This document shows positions 1 through 9,240 of a stretch of 64,000 nucleotides of DNA, piece after piece (the first letter of the stretch is position 1; the number at the start of each line of letters is the position of its first letter). Origin of the DNA: Prorocentrum cordatum. Taxonomy: Eukaryota > Sar > Dinophyceae > Prorocentrales > Prorocentraceae. The stretch covers positions 1,053,151-1,117,150 of the forward strand of contig CAUYUJ010015282.1 in NCBI GenBank assembly GCA_963575745.1, written 5' to 3'. The position numbers and the translations under genes were made by a program. The notes under the pieces are model-generated. The model was not told where the DNA came from and made no database searches. It saw nothing but the letters and a program-made list of their open reading frames with translations.

Positions 1-29
1 GGCTCGTGGCGCTGGCGCCTCGGGGCTGG

Positions 30-800
30 GAAGCGGATAGCGTGTCGCGCCGAAGCGTGGTGGGCCAGAACCGGCGGAGCGACACCCTGTCCAGGAGCTC
101 AAGGGATTCTTGAATAGCGCATCACGCTATCCAATTTGCGGCACCGAGGGTTCAGCATCTCGAGTTTTTTCCGAGCCTCCCGCCCCGCGGAGCGGAGCGA
201 CGCGCTACCCGCTCGCAGGTTATGGCATAGCGTGTCGCAAGGGCCGCGTGATCCTGACCGTAGAGGCTGGAACCCAAGAGAGAAGCCCACGCCAGTGTTC
301 CTGGGAGTTCCGCGGTCGGCCGTCTGGGCGTCGTGGGGATCGAGCACACATCTCGAGCTCGTTTTGTCTGCCGCGCTTCGATTCCAGGGGCCCTCGCGGG
401 CAAATCTGACCCGAAACGAAGCGCGCATTGAGCAAAGATTTGGCCGTGGGCCGCGGAGGACCGCCTCTGCTCGCTCCCGTCCCCGCCCCCTGCCCGGCTG
501 TCCCCGTGAGTGTTGAATTTTGCGGGTGTGAAGCCTTGCGTGGGTGCGGAACCTTGCGTGTGTATGAAGGGGGAAGCCCCACGGGTGGGAGCCTACTGTC
601 GGGAACTTTGGGATAGCGTGTCGCTCCACCAGTTCTGGCACACCACGTTTCGGCGCGACACGCTATCAACCTCCCGGTCCCGAGGCGTGAGCGTCTCGAG
701 TTTTCCCGCCGTCCCGCCATGCGACACGCTACCCACTCGCTCGGCATAGCGTGTCGCTGGGGCCGCCGCCGCGACACGCTAAGCAAAAGCTCCTGACCGT
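30..800. repeat. Cluster of an 11-bp inverted motif, TAGCGTGTCGC / GCGACACGCTA
   Basis: The motif TAGCGTGTCGC and its reverse complement recur, exact or nearly so, at about 38, 230, 613, 655, 720, 746 and 770. Pairs face each other, so short hairpins can form. A longer unit is also repeated: a stretch beginning GAGCCTCCCGCCCCGCGGAG and running into CGCTACCCGCT occurs at about 174 and again at about 2829. No gene is recognisable in the first 4.3 kb. Confidence 0.75.
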
Positions 801-819
801 AGTCAGGACCTCGATGTGT

Positions 820-1200
820 GGAACTATTATGTGAACATTTGTATATATTCACACACACACACACTGGGGTATCCGGGCAGATGCCAATGTGCCTTGGAGG
901 GCGTTTCAGGTCTTCGTTTTGACCTGGCATGGTCCCATACCTCAGATGTCTGACCTGGAGGGCGGCCAAGCCAAGCCTTCGTTGTAACCTGGTGTAGCCC
1001 CGTGTGTGTGGCCCAGTGGGGGGGGCGGGGGCGGCATTCGTTGTAACCTGGTTTGGCCATGCATACATGGCCCAGACGGCGGCCTGGCCTTCGTTGTAAC
1101 CCTGTGTGCCCCGATGCGGCCCTCAATTCAGAGGCTTGCTGAGGGCCGTGCTTGCCTGGAGGGCGATTCGGCCTTCGTGGTAACCTGGTGTGGCCCCTCC
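820..1200. repeat. Degenerate tandem repeat, about 55-70 bp, core TTCGTTGTAACCTGG
   Basis: Five related units each contain CTTCGTTGTAACCTGG(T) followed by a GTGTGGCCC-like tail, at about 913, 978, 1037, 1090 and 1167. A short (AC)n tract lies at 849-864. The open frames here come from the repeat and match no family I know. Confidence 0.7.
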
Positions 1201-1550
1201 CCTCGACTGCCGTTCTATGCCCCCTGAGCTTCCCTCCGCCTCGCCTCCCCGCTCCCACCCTCCTATCTCCTTTTTGCGAGTTTTCCATCATTCCTTCCTC
1301 CGCGCTCCTCTCCCCACTCTGGCCCCCTCGCCCTCTTACAATTCAATTTTTTTCGTCGGTTCCAAGTTTCCGTCCCCGTTGCCTCCATCACCATTCTATC
1401 CTCTCCCTTCTCCAACCCTCCCCTCACGTCCCCTCCCCTCCCTCTCTTGTTTATCCCAGCTGCTCCCTTGCTCCCTTCCCCTCCGTCCCCTCGTTGTTGG
1501 TAGGGGACGCAGCTGCCAGAAAGCACTCGTTGAGTTGTTCTGCATATTTC
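1201..1550. other. Pyrimidine-rich spacer
   Basis: The plus strand is almost all C and T in CTCCC and CCTC words. No gene, RNA or repeat with a clear period is visible. Confidence 0.5.
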
Positions 1551-2275
1551 TAGGTTCCGCGCCCGGCCGGTGAGAATACAACGGCCTCCTATTGTTTGCG
1601 CAATCGGCCTCTTTACGGTTGCCCGTAGGTTGCGCGCTCGGCCGAGCGTAAAACGGCCTGTGATTGGTGGCAGCCGCCGGGAATCGAACGGCCTCGCAAC
1701 GATTGCGCCATAGGTTACGCGCTCTGCCGTCGAGAGCAAAAACGTTATCATATTGGTTGAGCCTTGGGTTGCGCGCTCGGCCGCAGAGAACGAAGGTGCC
1801 TCTCATTGGTTGCGCCATAGGTTGCGCACTCGGCCACCGAAAACAACTTTGCCTTGACATCGGCGGGGCGAACGTTCATCTGAAATTTCAATGGGCTTGG
1901 ACTTGCCAAATGGGCACCAGCCCCCCCCTTCCCCCGTAGAATCCTATCAAGAAGTGCGTTTTCGGGTCCCTGCCATCGGCGGGATAATTCGATCATGTGG
2001 TCCTGGGCCTCTATAGTAATACAAGTTAGACCCCAGTGTCTCGCAGATCTTGGCCTCAATTCTCCCATTGGTTTCTCACATTCGAAATCATTATCCAGGG
2101 CCATTCCCGACTTCGGCTTCAGGTGATGTCGGTTCTCTGCATTTTAGACGACTTTGCCTGCTGGCGGACGTATTGGTGGCGCCATATGTTGCGCTCTCGG
2201 CCGCCGAGTATGCGACGGCCTTCTATTGGTTACGTCATAGGTTGCGCGCTGCCCGCGTGCATTTGCATGCTCGAG
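1551..2275. repeat. Minisatellite, about 50-70 bp, core CCATAGGTTGCGCGCTCGGC
   Basis: A unit of the form TTGCGCCATAGGTTGCGCGCTCGGCC, then GAGAACAAAACGGCC and a CATTGG word, occurs at about 1555, 1625, 1705, 1770 and 1818. Two further copies lie at about 2183 and 2232 after a 300-bp unrelated insert (1860-2150). The inserted stretch shows nothing recognisable. Confidence 0.75.
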
Positions 2276-3530
2276 TGCCTGGGTGAGTAATGGCGCATTC
2301 CTCACAGAGAGGGGGGGAATGATGGGATGGGAGCATCGCGTGGGGGGGGAGGCGGGCGGAGCGGACAAGAGAGGGGAAGGGATAATGAAGCCAAGGGGGA
2401 AGCCCATGCACTGGGTTTCCCTTCATGCGAGTCGCGGTCGCCGTCACTCAGGGACGGGTGACGCAGATGGCCCCAAGAAGTATTAGGGCGGCGCTAGGAG
2501 CGCCCTTCGCTGGCAACTGACCCCTCGATTCCCCCAGAGGTTCCTTACGTTTGCCCCCGCAACAGAAGTACCGCCCAAGATTGCGCGAAGACTCCAAAAC
2601 ACGTCCGTCTAAGAATTCCCAGAGTCTTCCAGGAGGCTCAAGGTAATCGACGCGTTGAAAATTGTTTGTTCGAGTGTTGCGGTTTCGCGACCGTGGAGCG
2701 TTCAGCATGGTATTCGGGCTGCCCGAGACAGCACTCTAGCGAGGCCCGCTGCAGCCCCACGACGGCCTAAGGCCTAAGACTATATACGATCGGGATCTTG
2801 TGAATAGCGTCAACGTCCCGAGTCATTCCGAGCCTCCCGCCCCGCGGAGCGGAGCGAAACGCTACCCGCTTGCAAGGCATAGCGTGTCGCCGGTGACGCC
2901 CGTGGCGACACGCTAATCAAGAGGTCCCAGCCGTAGCTCGAGAAGATTCAAGGCCAGTCCAAGATAGCTTGAACGCCTTCACACCACGGGACCAGAATCG
3001 CAAATCATGTCTAGACGACCTCATCCAGACGGCCCGCGGACTATTCTGAACAATTCCAAACTATTCTTGCCGCGCTCTCGACGACCAGACCTGGCCCCCC
3101 GCAAGCCCCGAGAAGCCGTCCCGAGAGCTCCAAAGTGTTCCCAAGGACTCTCAGACATATCGCCACCCTCCCCCCAGTTCCCACAGCATAAGCACAATGG
3201 AGCGGAGGTCGGTGTCTCTCCTCCGCTATCCCGCCTCTTGCTCCCTCCTCCTCGTCGCTCCTACCCCTTCATATCCCTTCTCCTCCTATTCGTGCCCTCT
3301 CCCTTTCTTCCATTCCTCTACAAATCTCGGGCCTGTGATTCGCTAGAACCTAAGCGCGCACGAGACGCGCGCGTGGTAGTCCTATGTGTGTGGATGTGTG
3401 GAACTCTTCAGTGATGCACTTGCTAGCTTACGAGTCCCGTAGCCCGTAGCTGCTGATCAGGTGGTTGAGCTCCCTACCGCGTCCGAGGAAGAAGTGGCTG
3501 GAAATCCATGCGGATGGAACTCAGAATGCG
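2276..3530. other. Non-coding spacer with a second block of the TAGCGTGTCGC repeat (2800-2925)
   Basis: At 2829-2915 the stretch GAGCCTCCCGCCCCGCGGAG..., an ATAGCGTGTCGC and a GCGACACGCTA reproduce the arrangement seen near position 180-250. The rest holds short unrelated open frames and a pyrimidine-rich run at 3150-3320. I see no gene. Confidence 0.55.
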
Positions 3531-3534
3531 GACC

Positions 3535-3680
3535 CCCTTGGACGTAATCCGATGTGTGTGGAAACCAAGATGTGTGGAACCCGATGCGGGTGGAGCCCAA
3601 GTGGTAATCTGATGTGTGTGGAAACCCAAATGTGTGTGGGTGGAGCCCAAATGGAGGCCCGTGTGTGCACGTGCCGAGCC
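3535..3680. repeat. Short tandem repeat, core GATGTGTGTGGAAACCCAA
   Basis: GATGTGTGTGGAAACC(C)AA, GATGTGTGGAACCCGATGCG and GGGTGGAGCCCAA words alternate four to five times. The order of words resembles a decayed repeat of about 60 bp. No coding sense is apparent. From 3680 to 4310 nothing is recognised. Confidence 0.6.
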
Positions 3681-4355
3681 CTCTTGCGTTGCTGGGTTTG
3701 GCCGTCCCCTAACACTGGAGCCCACGGCCTGCCTTGGAGCGCACCTTTCACACGCGCCATCGGCTTGCGCTGTCTGGTGCTACTGACCACCTGAGTACAC
3801 CACCGCGTCGTCGGAGGACAAAACTGTGTAGAACCCCCTTTGTGCTTGAATGTGTGTGTGCGTGCGGAACCCCGTGGCGGCAGCGGCCAGAACCCAGTAG
3901 GTCCGACAGCTGGAGACCGGCACACTGACCGCCAGCAAGGGCCAGACACCCATGGCGTTGACGGCCGGAATTCGACACACAAGGGTGGGCACAAAACCCT
4001 TCAGGGCAATCACTGTTTTGAGAAAGTCAGTCTAGGTAGATGTAGGATTCTACGGGGTCCCCGGGGAGAGGAGAGAGGCGGGACACACTATTTCCCCACA
4101 ACCTCATACTAGCCACGTGGCGGCCTGAAGCATTGATCGGTTTGTACCCCAGGAGTTCTCGACGACCCCATCCCCCGCACCTGTGTCCGGTCGCGGGCCC
4201 GCCGCTGGCTTGGTGGCCCTTGTGGGCCGAGAGTAGCAGCGGTCCGGAGACAAAGGGCCGAGGCTGCGCAGAAGAGCCCGTCGTGACCTGCCCCGCGACG
4301 CGGGAGGTCTGGCCCCCGCTCTCTCTCTCTCCCCGCCCGCCCTGGGCACCCCCAG

Positions 4356-4457
4356 GAGCAGCAGCGGCTGGAGGAGGAGGCCGAACAGCGGCGGCTGGAG
4401 GAGGAGAACCGGCGCAGGCGGGAGGAAGAGGAGGGCCGCCGCAAGCGCGAGCACGAG
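4356..4457 (+). CDS. Candidate coiled-coil exon (Glu/Arg-rich), first of a pair
   Basis: A pyrimidine tract (CTCTCTCTCTCCCC...) ends in CCCCCAG at 4355, a good 3' splice site. Reading from 4356 in phase 0 gives 34 codons of a charged helix that begins EQQRLEEEAEQRRLEEEN and continues with runs of Arg and Glu, with no stop. The exon would end at CACGAG, followed by GATCGG, a possible GA donor; a GT at 4479 is an alternative. The composition matches the N-terminal coiled coils of the dinoflagellate EF-hand family encoded at 54-58 kb. The next exon (4667) continues in the same phase. Membership of one gene is inferred, not shown; a repeat-derived frame is the main alternative. Confidence 0.5.
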
Positions 4458-4666
4458 GATCGGAGAAGACACAACTGCGTCACGTCACCCTTATTTTTTC
4501 AGACCATCGCGCGAATTTGCTTGGATTGGCGCTGGGCCCCCCCCTGGCGGCGCTTCCCGCGCCGCCCTTTGCGCGCTCCGCGCGCCAGGGAGGTCCAGCG
4601 CCGATCCAAGTAACCCGCGCGGACCTTCGAAAGTTTGCGTCTATATTGGCTTGCGTTTCTCTAGAG
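4458..4666 (+). other. Candidate 209-nt intron mostly filled by an inverted-repeat element
   Basis: This lies between two in-phase coiled-coil exons. It ends in a pyrimidine-rich GCGTTTCTCTAGAG acceptor. About 120 of its 209 nt are a short element with terminal inverted repeats (4505-4624), annotated separately. The donor is non-canonical (GA, or a GT 21 nt downstream). Confidence 0.45.
4505..4624 (-). mobile_element. Family B inverted-repeat element (MITE-like), copy 1
   Basis: The left arm TTGGATTGGCGCTGG (4521-4535) pairs with the right arm CCAGCGCCGATCCAA (4595-4609). Pairing weakens outward to CGCGCGAATTT / AACCCGCGCGGACC. The GC-rich interior matches the interior of the element at 36683-36812 when one of them is reversed, with shared words such as GCGGAGCGCGC and GGGCGGCGC. 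The two are therefore copies of one family in opposite orientation. No transposase is encoded and no clear target-site duplication was found. Confidence 0.75.
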
Positions 4667-4720
4667 GAGGAGCTGAGGCGGCAGGAGGCCGCCGCTCGCC
4701 GGAAGGAGGAGGAGGACAAG
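4667..4720 (+). CDS. Candidate coiled-coil exon (Glu/Arg-rich), second of a pair
   Basis: After the acceptor CTCTAGAG the frame reads EELRRQEAAARRKEEEDK, 18 codons in phase 0, the same phase as the exon ending at 4457. It would end at AAG with a GC donor (GCGCGG). The same AAG|GC junction is seen at both 30-nt microexons (7447 and 23918). The charged heptad pattern fits the family at 54-58 kb. It is short, so similarity alone is weak evidence; the splice context and phase are what support it. Confidence 0.45.
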
Positions 4721-5287
4721 GCGCGGCCGGCCCACCGCTCTAGCCTGACGCGGTTTGGTTGAGGATCTTTCGCGCTCAAGGCTTCGGGGCGGGCTCAGAG
4801 ATGACGCGTGTCGTCCCTGCAGTGAGCGATTGCTGCCACGACAATGCGTAAGCACGATGCCGGGCACGAGCACCGGTAAGCCAGATGTGCTGGGAATGGG
4901 CACGCAGAATCATGTGCGGGAAATGGGCTGCATTCTGGCCGAACATGTGGGGTTGAAGGGAGTGAGCGCTACCGCCAATATACGGCGCATCGTGATTGTC
5001 CCCCCGTCCCTCTCCCGCTCGCTCTCTCTCTCTCTCTCTCTTTATCCCTCTCTTTCTTGTTTGTCAGTATATATGTTTTTGCTGTTCTCTCTCGTTCTCT
5101 CTCTCTCTCTCTCTTTCTTCTGTTTCGGCTCGAGGGTCTCTGACCCTCGGCTCGAGGGTCTCTGACCCAGCGCGCAGCCACGACACGAAACGCCCAGCAA
5201 CACCGTTGTTCGCATCGCGATATTGGACACAAGCCATCCCAGCGTGCGAGTGATTCGTGCCATCCCCCTTCAGTATCCGCGCTCGCC
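4721..5287. other. Intronic or intergenic spacer with (CT)n and a 21-bp duplication
   Basis: (CT)n tracts lie at about 5020-5045 and 5080-5120. GGCTCGAGGGTCTCTGACCC is present twice in tandem at 5128-5169. No gene is recognised. Confidence 0.6.
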
Positions 5288-6284
5288 ATGGCTTCGAAAG
5301 ATCCTCGCCACGCGCCCCCTCCACCACGGCAGCCCAAGCCACCAGGCAAGGGCCACCAAAAGGCTTCATCTACATATCGGCACGATACCAACCTTAGTCG
5401 GAAGGAAGCTTGCGCCGCCGAGCTCCAGAGCAGTGGTGGCGTCCACCGAGCACTCGTTGCATACAGGGACCTCGCTCACAAGCCCCAGGCTGACACTGAT
5501 ACCACTTACCAATCATACCGCTCCGACCCACGTACAACGTTCAGGGGCGAGCTCATGAGATTGTGCGGGAAGAACAGAATCAGTAACCCCATGCTGCGTT
5601 GCTCCCTCACGCGCAAAGAGGCCTAGGCCGTCCGTGACACACCGCCACTAGGGACCGCGGTCGACGCCGATGCCCACCAGGGTAAAGGCAGGGCCCCTCT
5701 CGTCAGCCTGGATGCACACGACTGGGATGTCCCCGTTACCGCCGTACCCGAATGGGAGGGCGACCGGACGTCGCGCACCAATCGCATCTAACATCACACG
5801 CGAAAGGAAGGCGACCGTTCACTACGACAGATTCGCATTCAGGACGGACCTCCCGCGCTCGAAGTATTGGGGCCCATCAACACGGACTGCCCAGGCAAAG
5901 AGAGCCGAATCCCATGTCTCCGTCGCACGGCCAGCCTACGCCAGGACGCATCCGAGGGACCATCTACCACCTGGGAAGGAGAAGGTCAAGTGCATCCAAG
6001 CGACGTCCAAGTTTCCCTCCGCCCAGCGGGCAACGCCGTCTGGATCCACGCCCTCATATGCAAGGCTGACGCCACCGCGGCCACGCCTGCGCTCGAGGAT
6101 TTGTTCACGGGACAGGTGTCGGGAGCTGCGCCGGCCAAGGGCACCCGCGACCCAAAGGGGCAAGGTACGGGTAAGCAAAGGCGAAAGAACGCCACAAATC
6201 AACCAAGAAGGACGCCTTACACAAACAGCTTAACGACGACCTCACTGACGCGTTCACGGCCGCGTTCACGTCTCATTCTTCACC
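5288..6284 (+). pseudogene. Decayed ORF, retroelement gag/ORF1-like (unassigned)
   Basis: An ATG at 5288 opens a frame with a Pro/Lys-rich start (MASKDPRHAPPPPRQPKPPG). The same frame continues past a TAG (5624-5626) and a TAA near 5789 with protein-like sequence, including LDAHDWDVPVTAVPEWEGD around 5709-5765 and VWIHALICKADATAATP around 6040. A frameshift near 6175 leads into a basic stretch (KERHKSTKKDALHKQLNDD). Few stops over almost 1 kb suggest a once-functional ORF that has decayed. The Ala/Lys-rich end followed by a Cys-containing segment resembles ORF1 or gag proteins of dinoflagellate retroelements, but I cannot assign a family with confidence. It could also be a host gene fragment. 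Confidence 0.4.
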
Positions 6285-6417
6285 GTGTAAGTACGACAAA
6301 CCATGCAGCTGTCAGGGCGTCATGGCACAGCGGTAGCGAATGCAGGCTCAAGGTTACCTTTGGGATTAAGCTCGCGGGCGTCCCTCTGATCCTTTCTTCC
6401 CACTCTCCGCCCCCAGG
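6285..6417 (+). other. Candidate 133-nt intron inside the decayed ORF
   Basis: The sequence begins GTGTAAGT, so a donor at 6285 or 6287 is possible, and ends with a strong acceptor CCACTCTCCGCCCCCAG. Removing 6285-6417 keeps the reading frame from the segment ending DAFTAAFTSHSSP into the Cys-containing segment at 6418. This is an inference from splice signals and phase only. Confidence 0.4.
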
Positions 6418-6610
6418 CAAAGAGGCGCCCCGTTCGACACAAGCTTCCGCTGCTCCAAAGGGGCCACCTTTGTTTGTTATCCTGATGGTCATTGGACCAT
6501 GCTCCAGGAAACGTGCGACCCCTACGCCAAGCAATAAGCTGTCGGTGTTGTCCGAGCGGACAACGGAGTGGTCATCAGAGTCAAGGCAGACACCCGGGAA
6601 ATGAGACATC
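6418..6610 (+). pseudogene. Continuation of the decayed ORF: Cys-containing segment
   Basis: In phase after the candidate intron the frame reads through FRCSKGATFVCYPDGHW, then to a TAA at about 6536. The same frame continues sensibly beyond that stop with VVRADNGVVIRVKAD. Three Cys residues and the GHW motif give it a domain-like look, but I do not recognise the family. It is probably the same decayed element as 5288-6284. Confidence 0.35.
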
Positions 6611-7130
6611 CCAGCGGATCTTGCACGGGCCTGTTCGCGCACATATTGTCGAGACGTCTTGCTCGAGACGTTGGTTTTGGCTTCCCACGATTCCTCCGCC
6701 CTTTAGATCCCCATGGGCATTGCGATGTAGCAAGCATGGCGCTGGGGCATCCCACGGGGGGGCCGCTGGGAGGTAATACGCAGGCCTGTTCGCGCCCAGA
6801 TTGTGGGGACTTCTCACGCGAAACGCCGGCTTTGACTTCTGTTTCGCGTTATTTTTTTGATTTCTCTCTCTCTCTCTCTCTTTCTTTCTCTTGAGAGCCT
6901 CATGACGACGGCGATGTGGCAGGAATGGCTTGCGCGAGCCCCAAACGATCCTCCAGGGAGTGTTACACGGGCCCGCTCGCGCTCATACTGTGGAGAAATT
7001 GCATGCGAAATTATGGTTTGGGCTTCCCCCCGCTCCTCTTCAACGAGGGCCCCATCGTCACGGCGATGCAGCAGGCATGGCCATTGCCCAGGGGGGTCCG
7101 CCAGGGGAGACGCAGTCATGATCGGATCTG
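6610..7130. repeat. Three diverged tandem units of about 170-190 bp
   Basis: Units at about 6620, 6780 and 6968 each start with a (CACG)GGCC(T/C)G(T/C)TCGCGC word. They continue with a TTGTCGAGACG-like word, then GGTTTTGGCTTCCC and a GGCATTGCGATG word. The middle unit contains (CT)n at 6863-6893. Confidence 0.6.
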
Positions 7131-7417
7131 CTTGCATTCAGGCCCAGTAGTACTCAGCCAGCCGTGCGCAATGTCAAACGCATTCAGATTCGCCCTCGCC
7201 GGACGCCCACAAACAGGGACGCGCGTACAGGGATCCCCGCGTCGAATCATTATCTTGAGATGTTTCTGTTTGTTTGGGGGCCCGCAGCGGGCCTCCAGAG
7301 CTCCAGACTGTTTGGAAACCAAGATGAACGTTGCGATCTCCTTGTGGCGGACATGGTTTGGGCTGAGGGAGGAGGGCAGGGGCAGTTGACCTCGGGCTTG
7401 TAATCTGCCGAGCCCAG
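7131..7417. other. Spacer before the first microexon
   Basis: Nothing recognisable. Short open frames on both strands have no family resemblance. Confidence 0.4.
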
Positions 7418-7447
7418 GCCCGGCGGCTGGAGGAGGAGATGGCCAAG
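7418..7447 (+). CDS. Candidate 30-nt coiled-coil microexon (ARRLEEEMAK)
   Basis: GAGCCCAG at 7410-7417 gives an AG acceptor. The ten codons ARRLEEEMAK follow in phase 0, then AAG|GCCTCC gives a GC donor. A nearly identical ten-codon block with the same borders lies at 23889-23918 (ARRLEEEVTK). The shared sequence, borders and donor suggest duplicated microexons of one gene family. Alone, 30 nt cannot prove coding function. Confidence 0.45.
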
Positions 7448-7546
7448 GCCTCCCGCGCATGTGCATTGCAGCCTCCGCCCAGCTGCCTCTTTCTGCGGCG
7501 GCCTGCTGCCAGCTTGGGACGGCCCCAGGACAGACGAGGAAGTGGA

Positions 7547-7650
7547 GGAGGGAGGAGGAGGAGGAGGAGGAGGAGGAGGAGGAGGAGGAGGAGGAGGAGG
7601 AGGAGGAGGAGGAGGAGGAGGAGGAGGAGGAGGAGGAGGAGGGTGGAGGA
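7547..7650. repeat. (GGA)n microsatellite
   Basis: An almost pure GGA/GAG run of about 90 nt lies just downstream of the microexon, inside the presumed intron. Confidence 0.95.
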
Positions 7651-9240
7651 GGGGGAGGAGACCCAAGCATTTTGACACCCGGCGTCACCAAGAATTCGTT
7701 TTGGCTTTCTAGAAACCCAGTTCGGCCTCCCGGATGATCAAACACTTCTCGGGGACGCAGTTTTTGTCTCGGGGGATGGGGTCGAGAGCTCAGGGGACCA
7801 ACGTCGCGACAACAGCAACAGCAACAACAGTAGCAGCAGCTACAACAACAGCAACAGCAGCAGCAACAACAACACCAACACCACCAACAGCAACAATCAT
7901 TCTACGATTTCGTTTTTATTGGCTCCCGTGCCATTCGACACGTATATTCCAAATCTTCGATGCCCGCCCTGTCCGTCCTCGACCGTTCCGCCTTGTGGCA
8001 TATTTTTCTTACCTGCAACGTGTATTTCGTGCACGAGCGAGAGCAGCAGGAAGGGCGCGAGGAACAGAAAACACGAGGCAAAACCAAACGGGCAGATCGG
8101 GCGGGTAGATCCCAACGGGCGGGTTGGGATGGCGGGCCCAGGCAGCCAGGTCGATCAGGCGGGTTGCTGAACCGTGCGTCCTGCATGGATCTCGAGGAAA
8201 TCTCGAGCGATAGCGCGATTCCCAAATAAATCGTGAGAAATCCACACCGCGCGCGTGGTTCCTGACTGTCGAGGGCGCGGCGTCTGAATCAATTGGAGGA
8301 TGTCCCACGCGACGCTGCGATTATTGCATGAATGGTAAAGAACTGCCGTGCGAGAGCGCGATTCGGGAATACAATGTGAGGAAGTATCAGACGGGAGCCG
8401 TTGTTGTTGTAACTCGGGGACCAGGGGATCAGTTTGGTGGCCCCACACTGTCCCTGGTAAAAAAAACAGGGTGCGAGACCACAAATCAGCACTTTAATTA
8501 AACAAACAATGGTTAACGGATGGGGGGGCGCAACAGTAGTTATTTTTCAGAGAGTGAGAATTCAATAACAACAACGACAACAACAGCAACAACATCGGCA
8601 ACACAACCAACACCAACAGCAACACCAGCATCAACAACACCATCATCATCGTTAATACGAACCAGAACACGAGCAGCATCAATGCGACGCCAGCGGTCCA
8701 ATGCCCAGGGCCTGGGAGGACGAGGGATTTGAGTAAATCCCACATCGCTCAACGATGCTGCAGGACACCCTCCCGTTCCAAACCCCCGTCGTCGCCAGTC
8801 CTTGCATGCGTCCGCTCTGACTGCGCGGAGCGCCCCCCCTGAAAAGATGAACGCCCCGTGGGGAGCTTCGTTTTTTTCGGGCGGGGGCTACGTGTCCAAA
8901 TGCGTGTCCGAGGGAAAACGACGCCCTCGAGCTCTAAGGGATGCGACGAGCCAGGGCTTCTAAGCTGAAGGATGTGCCCAACAACAGCCTCGCTTTGACA
9001 GGAACCGCTATCTCTTCGTGTAGGTGTTGCGTAAGTATGGACTCATGGTCATACTTGCGTCGGAGTCTCAAGCCATGGCCCCTTTTGCAAGGGGCCGTCC
9101 TCCATCGGCGCGATCGCTGCACAACGTTTCATGGTGCTGGCAGTCTGTCTGAGGCAGTGTCAGGCGAGATCCCCGCGCTGAAAATGGACCACGCTCTATC
9201 CGCGCTGGTCGTGGAGACGTTGAAACCGAGCGCGCGCGAG
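7651..9240. other. Repeat-poor spacer with two CAA-type tracts
   Basis: CAA/CAG-type trinucleotide tracts lie at 7806-7895 and 8562-8645. The remainder has a few open frames without family resemblance and no RNA gene I can identify. Confidence 0.5.

Noticed and set aside
5130-5170. TTTCGGCTCGAG resembling the 3' half of the spliced leader
   Set aside because: Only part of the 12-nt end matches and it is explained by a local 21-bp tandem duplication.
6315-6360. tRNA-like box A (TGGCACAGCGGTAGCG) inside the candidate intron
   Set aside because: No box B at the proper distance and no cloverleaf can be drawn, so a tRNA or SINE is not supported.
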